From assembly GCA_043784065.1 (NCBI GenBank), contig JAYVYR010000067.1, positions 1-17,901 of the forward strand: a stretch of 17,901 nucleotides of DNA. The letters are read 5' to 3'. The position numbers and the translations under genes were made by a program. Below are positions 13,563-17,901 of this stretch, one piece after another. The DNA comes from Bog-756 sp043784065. GTDB lineage: Bacteria; Actinomycetota; Acidimicrobiia; Acidimicrobiales; RAAP-2. The notes beneath the pieces are model-generated. The model was not told the DNA's origin. It saw only the letters and a program-made list of their open reading frames with translations, and did not search any database. Numbering within the stretch: the stretch's first letter is position 1; each line of letters starts with the position of its first letter.

Positions 13563-15752
13563 TCAGCCCTTGTCCACGGCTGCGATCCCCTCGAGAAAAG
13601 ACACGACCTCGTCACGGTCGAGCGTCCGCTTCATCGGTGGAACCCGCTCGAGCAGCGCCACCCGGTAGCGAGCGGTGGCCAACCGGCTGTCGAGCACAGC
13701 CACGACGCCTCGGTCGGCCGATGAGCGGATGAGGCGCCCGGCCCCCTGAGCCAGCAGGGTGCCGGCCCTGGGCAGGTCCACGCTCCCGAATGCCCCGGAC
13801 CCGGCCAGCTCCCGACGAGCCTCGAGGACCGGGTCGTCGGGTCGGGGAAACGGGATCCGGTCGATGGTCACCAGGCTGAGGGTCTGGCCGGGCACGTCGA
13901 CGCCCTGCCAGAAGCCGAGGGTGGCGAACAGGCAGGCAGACTCATCGGCCCGGAACGCTTCGACCAGAGCCGGCTTGGGCAGGTCCGACTGGGACAGGAT
14001 GGGATAGGGCAGACGGTCCGCCAGCACCTCGACCGCAGCCCGCATGGCCCGCCAGCTGGTGAACAGCGCAAGAGTGCGCCCCCCGGCCGCCCGGATCAGC
14101 ACCTCGAGTTCGTCGTGGAGGGCAGGTTCGGCCTCCGGTCTTCGGCGGTCAGGCAACGACGACGCCACGTATAGCAGCGAGTTGGACCGGTAGTCGAACG
14201 GGCTGCCTACATCCAATATGTCCGTGGCATCGAGCGGCATACCGAGGCGCTCGGCCAGCTTGATCGGCACGGTGGCAGAGGTGAGTATGCCGGTGACTGA
14301 GCCCCAAAGCTGTTCAGCCAGAATCGGGCCGACATCGATCGGGGAGACCCGGAGGGCCGGTGCGCGCGAACTGTCCTCTACCCAGGCGACCTCGTCGGCA
14401 CCCAGCAGAGCGAGGCGGGCTAGGTCGGCGGCCAGATGTCCGGCGGCCAGCAGAACCCGGTCACGCCGGGAACGCTCGGCCGATGCCTCCTTGTCTCCTG
14501 CCTCCCGATCGGCCCGGCGTACGTGGTCGACGAGTCGTCCGACCCGACCACTGGCCAGGGCGAGCAGGGTGCCGAGGTCGGGGTCACTCCCAATTGTGGT
14601 CGCCATTGACGGCGCTGACGAGGCGTCCGTTGTCTTGGACGCATTGGTTGCCTTGGTAGTCCTGGACGCTGCTCTTGGCAGCGGTGCGAGCCCGAGGTCG
14701 AGGCCGACTGGTTCATCTTCCGGGGCACCATTACCGACCGGGACGTCAGCCGCCGAGGCGGCTGCGGGTCCGTCAGTGTCGACACCCACTGCCAGTTGGT
14801 CGCTGGGCACCCGCCTGCCGGACCACGGCCGGAGCACCCGTTGGAACAGGTCGGCCAGGTCGGCAACCGCCTCAACCGCCCGCCTGGCCTCGTCGTCGGA
14901 GACGTCGAGCACCGATCGGGCGGCGATGGCAAGTGCCCGGAACCGTCCCGGACCGACCTCGAGTCCGAGGCTGTCGGTCATCACATCCTCGACTTCGTGG
15001 GCCTCGTCGAATACCACCACCTGGTGCTCGGGAAGCACGGCGCCGCCACTGGCCAGGTGGGCGCCGTACAAGTGAGTGTTGACCACGACGATGTCGGCCT
15101 CGGCGGCCCTGGCCCGTGCATCCTCGGCGAAACAGTCGCGGCCTGACGGGCACCGAAAGGCACCCGGGCACTCCCGTGCCGTGGTCGAGACCATGGCCCA
15201 CGCCCGGAAATGGGGCTCGAAAGGGAGTTCGGCCCGGTCGCCGATGGTCGAGTCCTCTGCCCAACGCACCAGGCTCCGCACCTGATCGGCGATTGTCGAT
15301 GGATCCGACGTGCCGGCTGCCGAGCCGGGGGTGAGCGTGTCGTCGGCGTCCGGGGGATCGGCCGACTCGGAGGTCAGGCTGAGCTGGCTACCGGTACCGC
15401 CGATCTCACTTACCCGCTGGCGGCAGACGTAGTTGCTCCGGCCTTTGAGCACGGCGAATGTGAGACCGTGATCGATTGCGGCTGCCACCAGCGGGAGGTC
15501 TTTATCAGCTAGCTGGTCCTGGAGGGCCTTGGTGGCCGTGGCGATCACGATCTTCTCGCCGGACAGGGCGGCGGGCACCAGATAGGCGAGCGATTTGCCC
15601 GTGCCCGTGCCGGCTTGGACGACCAGGTGGCGACCGCCGGACATCGAAGTCGCCACGGCGGCGGCCATCTCGATCTGCCCGGGCCGGGATTCACCGCCTC
15701 CGGGAAGTCCCGTGGCCACTCGTTGCAGTGTGGAGGTGACCTCGTCGGGCAT
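13563..15752 (-). CDS. DinG/XPD-type Fe-S ATP-dependent DNA helicase
   Basis: This 729-residue superfamily 2 helicase resembles the bacterial DinG group, 5'-3' DNA helicases that resolve R-loops, D-loops and damaged forks. Seen motifs: Walker A GTGTGKS (48-54), Ia VIATATKALQDQL, an Fe-S domain with Cys110 (NYVCRQR) and Cys195, 201 and 207 (ECPGAFRCPSGRDCF), DEAH box (249-252), TSATVP, LFATLGFWQGVDVPG and motif VI QGAGRLIRSSADRG. All four cluster cysteines are present. Between the DEAH region and TSATVP lies a Pro/Ala/Thr/Ser-rich stretch (about 325-392, including RTTKATNASKTTDASSAPS) that looks like a disordered insertion. No exonuclease domain precedes it. The ATG at 15752 has TAGTGT 6 nt upstream. 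No LexA box is visible, so SOS control is not supported. Confidence 0.93.
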   Translation of the reverse strand: MPDEVTSTLQRVATGLPGGGESRPGQIEMAAAVATSMSGGRHLVVQAGTGTGKSLAYLVPAALSGEKIVIATATKALQDQLADKDLPLVAAAIDHGLTFAVLKGRSNYVCRQRVSEIGGTGSQLSLTSESADPPDADDTLTPGSAAGTSDPSTIADQVRSLVRWAEDSTIGDRAELPFEPHFRAWAMVSTTARECPGAFRCPSGRDCFAEDARARAAEADIVVVNTHLYGAHLASGGAVLPEHQVVVFDEAHEVEDVMTDSLGLEVGPGRFRALAIAARSVLDVSDDEARRAVEAVADLADLFQRVLRPWSGRRVPSDQLAVGVDTDGPAAASAADVPVGNGAPEDEPVGLDLGLAPLPRAASRTTKATNASKTTDASSAPSMATTIGSDPDLGTLLALASGRVGRLVDHVRRADREAGDKEASAERSRRDRVLLAAGHLAADLARLALLGADEVAWVEDSSRAPALRVSPIDVGPILAEQLWGSVTGILTSATVPIKLAERLGMPLDATDILDVGSPFDYRSNSLLYVASSLPDRRRPEAEPALHDELEVLIRAAGGRTLALFTSWRAMRAAVEVLADRLPYPILSQSDLPKPALVEAFRADESACLFATLGFWQGVDVPGQTLSLVTIDRIPFPRPDDPVLEARRELAGSGAFGSVDLPRAGTLLAQGAGRLIRSSADRGVVAVLDSRLATARYRVALLERVPPMKRTLDRDEVVSFLEGIAAVDKG

Positions 15753-15764
15753 CCGCCGACACTA
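15752..15764 (-). promoter_or_regulatory. -10 box TAGTGT for leaderless transcript of the helicase gene
   Basis: On the minus strand TAGTGT (15764-15759), six bases (CGGCGG), then ATG at 15752: the same geometry as the other leaderless starts in this window. Confidence 0.55.
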
Positions 15765-15834
15765 CCGGGCAGACCGGACGCTTCAGCATGGCGCCAGGCG
15801 ATGACCGGGCAGACGTCTCGTCAATGCCAGGCGA
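15764..15834. repeat. Interleaved direct repeats upstream of the helicase gene
   Basis: ACCGGGCAGAC occurs at 15764-15774 and 15804-15814 (40 bp apart), and GCCAGGCGA at 15793-15801 and 15826-15834 (33 bp apart). The first 11-mer abuts the helicase -10 box. The last 9-mer lies within the end of the permease gene. They may be binding sites or the trace of a small duplication. Confidence 0.5.
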
Positions 15835-16597
15835 CGAACAGCACGACGGCCACGCCGCACCCGACGACGACGATGCACACCCGCAGGACGTCTGCCGGCA
15901 ACCGGCGCCCATAGTGGCCGCCCAGTTGGCCACCGATCGTCGAACCGGCGGCGATGAGGACCACCACCGACCAAGACACCGTGGCGAACAGGATGAACAT
16001 CACTGCTGCCACGCCATTCACGACGAGGGCCAGGACGTTCTTGGTGCCGTTGAGCCGCTGCAGGTCGTCGTCGATGAAGATGGCCAGGAGGCTGATGAGG
16101 ATCACGCCCTGGGCAGCGCCGAAGTAGCCACCATAGATGCCGGTCAGGAACACCCCGACGAGGAGCGGGGCCCCACCGTGCACGAGGCGGTCTCCTCGTG
16201 CTGCCAGCCACGAACTCACCCAGGGCTGGATGGCCATAAGCACGGTAGCCAGCAGTACCAAGGCCGGGATGGCGGCTTTGAACACGCTGGAGGGGAGAGC
16301 CAGCAGCAAGACCGCCCCGATGCCAGCGCCGGTGATCGACGCCGCCCCCAGCTTCACTACCCGAGACCGCTGGCCCTCGAGTTCGCGGCGGTAGGCGACG
16401 ACCCCGCTGGCGCTGCCGGATACCAGGCCGATGTTGTTCGACACGTTGGCCAGCACCGGCGGGTAACCGAGGGCGAGCAATGTCGGGAAGGTGACGAGTG
16501 ACCCTGAGCCGACGATGGCGTTGATGGTGCCGGCGGCCAGCCCGGCGGCGAAGATGGCAAGAGCGGCCCACGGAGTCATGGGCGTCATGGGCGTCAT
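15821..16597 (-). CDS. TauE/SafE (TSUP) family membrane permease
   Basis: The 258-residue protein is almost wholly apolar, with seven or eight membrane helices (for example around 9-30, 33-60, 82-102, 107-126, 140-172, 184-205, 209-228 and 238-256). The N-terminal half has the family-type GLAAGTINAIVGSGSLVTFP and NVSNNIGLV, and the second half the matching repeat FLTGIYGGYFGAAQGV and LNGTKNVLALVVNG. TSUP members carry small organosulfur or sulfite anions across the cytoplasmic membrane; the substrate here is unknown. The start consists of three tandem 9-bp units encoding Met-Thr-Pro, so ATGs at 16597, 16588 and 16579 are all possible. The outermost is preferred because TAGACC lies 6 nt upstream. 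It is divergent from uppS. Confidence 0.88.
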   Translation of the reverse strand: MTPMTPMTPWAALAIFAAGLAAGTINAIVGSGSLVTFPTLLALGYPPVLANVSNNIGLVSGSASGVVAYRRELEGQRSRVVKLGAASITGAGIGAVLLLALPSSVFKAAIPALVLLATVLMAIQPWVSSWLAARGDRLVHGGAPLLVGVFLTGIYGGYFGAAQGVILISLLAIFIDDDLQRLNGTKNVLALVVNGVAAVMFILFATVSWSVVVLIAAGSTIGGQLGGHYGRRLPADVLRVCIVVVGCGVAVVLFVAWH

Positions 16598-16609
16598 GGG
16601 GAGGGTCTA
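16597..16609 (-). promoter_or_regulatory. Weak -10-like TAGACC at leaderless distance from the permease gene
   Basis: On the minus strand TAGACC (16609-16604), six bases (CTCCCC), then ATG at 16597. The last base of the hexamer is not T, so this is weaker than the other boxes. A GGGGAG further upstream is too distant for a ribosome binding site. Confidence 0.3.
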
Positions 16610-16719
16610 CTCCCCACAGGGCCTGCCCTCAACCACCGGGGGTACGTCGGGCGATCCATCAGGGCCCACCCTGGATCGTATGCCGAAGGCGATCGGCACG
16701 GTTGGTCCGGCCGAGAGGA

Positions 16720-16732
16720 TAGGTTCGCATTG
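16720..16732 (+). promoter_or_regulatory. -10 box TAGGTT for leaderless transcript of uppS
   Basis: TAGGTT (16720-16725), six bases, then GTG at 16732. The spacing is identical to that before the DtxR-family gene. There is no Shine-Dalgarno sequence. Confidence 0.55.
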
Positions 16733-17502
16733 TGGACGAAGAAGAGGCGAACGCAGTGGAGGACGGCGTGCAAGCGGGCGAGCTCCTGGTCGCGTCCGAC
16801 GTGGCCGACGGGCCAGTACCTACCCACGTTGCCTGCGTCATGGACGGCAATGGTAGGTGGGCAGCCCGGCGTGGCCTGCCCCGCACCGAAGGCCACGCTG
16901 CCGGTGAGGCCGCATTGCTCGACGCGGTGGAGGGTGCCTTGGAGTTGGGTATCCCCTGGATAACCATGTACGCCTTCTCGACGGAGAACTGGCGCCGGCC
17001 CCCCGAAGAGGTGCGCTACCTGATGGGTTTCAACGAGAGCCTCCTCATGCGCCGGCGGGACGAGCTCGACGAGAAGGGCGTGCGGATCCGGTTCGCCGGG
17101 CGACGCGATTGGCGTGTGCCGAAGCGGGTGCTGAAGCGAATGGACGAGTCGATCGAGCAGACGAAGGACAATCGCCGGTGCACCCTGACCATGGCGTTCA
17201 ATTACGGCGGCCGGGCCGAGATCGTCGATGCCGTCCGGGATCTGGTGGCCGAGGGTGGCAAGCCCGAAAAGATTACGGAGAAGGCCATCCGCTCCCATCT
17301 CTACTTTCCCGACCAGCCCGACCCCGATCTGGTGATCCGCACGTCGGGCGAGCACCGGATCTCCAACTTTCTCCTGTGGCAGCTCGCCTATAGCGAGCTG
17401 GTGTTCACCGATGTGCTGTGGCCGGACTTCCGTCGAAGCCACCTGTTCGCCGCGGTGCGCGACTTCCAGCGCCGGCAGCGCCGCTATGGAGGAGTGTCCT
17501 GA
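16732..17502 (+). CDS. uppS: cis-prenyltransferase (undecaprenyl/decaprenyl diphosphate synthase type)
   Basis: The enzyme adds isopentenyl diphosphate units in cis to make the polyprenyl carrier for cell-wall glycans, at the inner face of the membrane. The 256 residues contain HVACVMDGNGRWA (32-44) with catalytic Asp38, RTEGHAAG, TMYAFSTENWRRPPEEV, FNYGGRAEI and the dimer/substrate segment DPDLVIRTSGEHRISNFLLW. The N-terminal 28 residues are acidic and variable. Actinobacteria often have two such enzymes with different chain lengths, so whether this one makes the C50 or a shorter product is open. The stop overlaps the next ATG (TGATG) and recO follows, a common arrangement near era. Confidence 0.95.
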   Translation: MDEEEANAVEDGVQAGELLVASDVADGPVPTHVACVMDGNGRWAARRGLPRTEGHAAGEAALLDAVEGALELGIPWITMYAFSTENWRRPPEEVRYLMGFNESLLMRRRDELDEKGVRIRFAGRRDWRVPKRVLKRMDESIEQTKDNRRCTLTMAFNYGGRAEIVDAVRDLVAEGGKPEKITEKAIRSHLYFPDQPDPDLVIRTSGEHRISNFLLWQLAYSELVFTDVLWPDFRRSHLFAAVRDFQRRQRRYGGVS

Positions 17503-17882
17503 TGGATCGCCGATGTAGGGCGTTGGGCGGTCCCGACCACCTGCGCGACGACGCCGGCGGGGTCTGGATCGTCACCGGCTGGGTGCTCGGAGGCCTCGTC
17601 TATGTGGGCGTGGTGCTGGCCTGGCATGCCGGGTTCACCGCGGCCGTCCCGTTCGTGGTAATCCCCGCCGTACTGGTCTTCATGGTCGGGGCCGGCAATC
17701 TGCTGAGTGGCAATCGGGCCGGTCGCCCGGCCCCCCGGTTCAACCGACCCGATCCGGTGCCCTTGAGCACGTTCCGACGTGGCGGCGGGGCCCCAACAGA
17801 CGCCAAGGGCGTGGTGGTGGCTGCTGGCGAGGGTGCGGCGGAAACGAACGGCGGCCCTGCCGTACCCGGCTCAGAACGATGA
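17502..17882 (+). CDS. Small two-helix membrane protein between uppS and recO
   Basis: The 126-residue product begins inside the uppS stop codon (TGATG) and ends in an ATGA overlap with the next gene, which supports it as real and co-translated. Residues 21-41 and 45-65 are apolar membrane helices (GVWIVTGWVLGGLVYVGVVL; AAVPFVVIPAVLVFMVGAGN). The rest (66-126) is a Pro/Gly/Arg-rich, probably disordered cytoplasmic tail. I do not recognise a family. The position suggests a link to the cell envelope or to UppS, but nothing in the sequence proves it. Confidence 0.75.
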   Translation: MDRRCRALGGPDHLRDDAGGVWIVTGWVLGGLVYVGVVLAWHAGFTAAVPFVVIPAVLVFMVGAGNLLSGNRAGRPAPRFNRPDPVPLSTFRRGGGAPTDAKGVVVAAGEGAAETNGGPAVPGSER

Positions 17883-17901
17883 CCCAGTTCCGCGATCGTG
17901 G
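17879..17901 (+). CDS. recO: Start of DNA repair protein RecO (cut by window edge)
   Basis: Only the first seven complete codons are present, giving MTQFRDR followed by the first two bases of a GG-starting codon. This fits the usual RecO opening (a short polar start followed by RDRG and a conserved Val-Leu-Arg stretch). The ATG overlaps the preceding stop (ATGA), and uppS/era neighbourhood is the normal place for recO. RecO loads RecA onto SSB-coated DNA in gap repair. The call rests on seven residues and context. Confidence 0.55.

Noticed and set aside
1..17901. tRNA or rRNA genes
   Set aside because: No cloverleaf with a GTTC-type T-arm or conserved rRNA segment was noticed on either strand, and gene spacing leaves little room for them.

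Overview
The window is high-GC bacterial DNA with dense, overlapping genes. The BldD-type regulator, the DtxR-type regulator, the frequent GTG starts and the TANNNT promoters placed for leaderless transcripts all point to an actinobacterium. The gene order and the added loops in Era and YbeY make me think of Acidimicrobiia, but that class assignment is inference.

Layout. Positions 1-2160 are an eroded accessory stretch. It holds a GT4 glycosyltransferase reading frame (minus strand, running off the left edge) with an in-frame stop and a missing catalytic Glu. Next comes a lone DUF6431-type zinc-ribbon/HTH gene of the kind carried by insertion elements, flanked by short repeat arrays but with no transposase. 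From 2164 the DNA is housekeeping: a divergent pair (acidic hypothetical protein on minus, DtxR-family metalloregulator on plus), then hrcA-dnaJ-rsmE behind a CIRCE operator. A developmental-type regulator pair follows (BldD homologue with an intact c-di-GMP motif, then a small BldC/excisionase-like HTH), then a HIT protein and the tightly overlapped run phoH-ybeY-CNNM/CorC-era. A minus-strand block (acyl-CoA synthetase, DinG-type Fe-S helicase, TauE/SafE permease) separates this from the final plus-strand run uppS-small membrane protein-recO (start only).

How the genes fit together. HrcA and DnaJ form a self-regulated heat-shock unit. RsmE, YbeY, PhoH and Era all act on 16S rRNA or the small ribosomal subunit. 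UppS supplies the lipid carrier for the cell wall and RecO is a repair mediator. BldD would link transcription to c-di-GMP.

The most interesting signals are: (1) a repeated promoter rule, TANNNT followed by exactly 6 nt and then the start codon, at five unit-leading genes with a sixth near match, implying widespread leaderless mRNAs; (2) a CIRCE whose 9-nt spacer contains the likely -10 box of hrcA; (3) a BldD homologue with the RxD-X8-RxxD c-di-GMP signature and a BldD-box-like palindrome upstream of its own gene; (4) a DtxR protein with two altered metal-ligand positions. I did not find a clearly new multi-gene system such as a defence island, a biosynthetic cluster or a CRISPR array.
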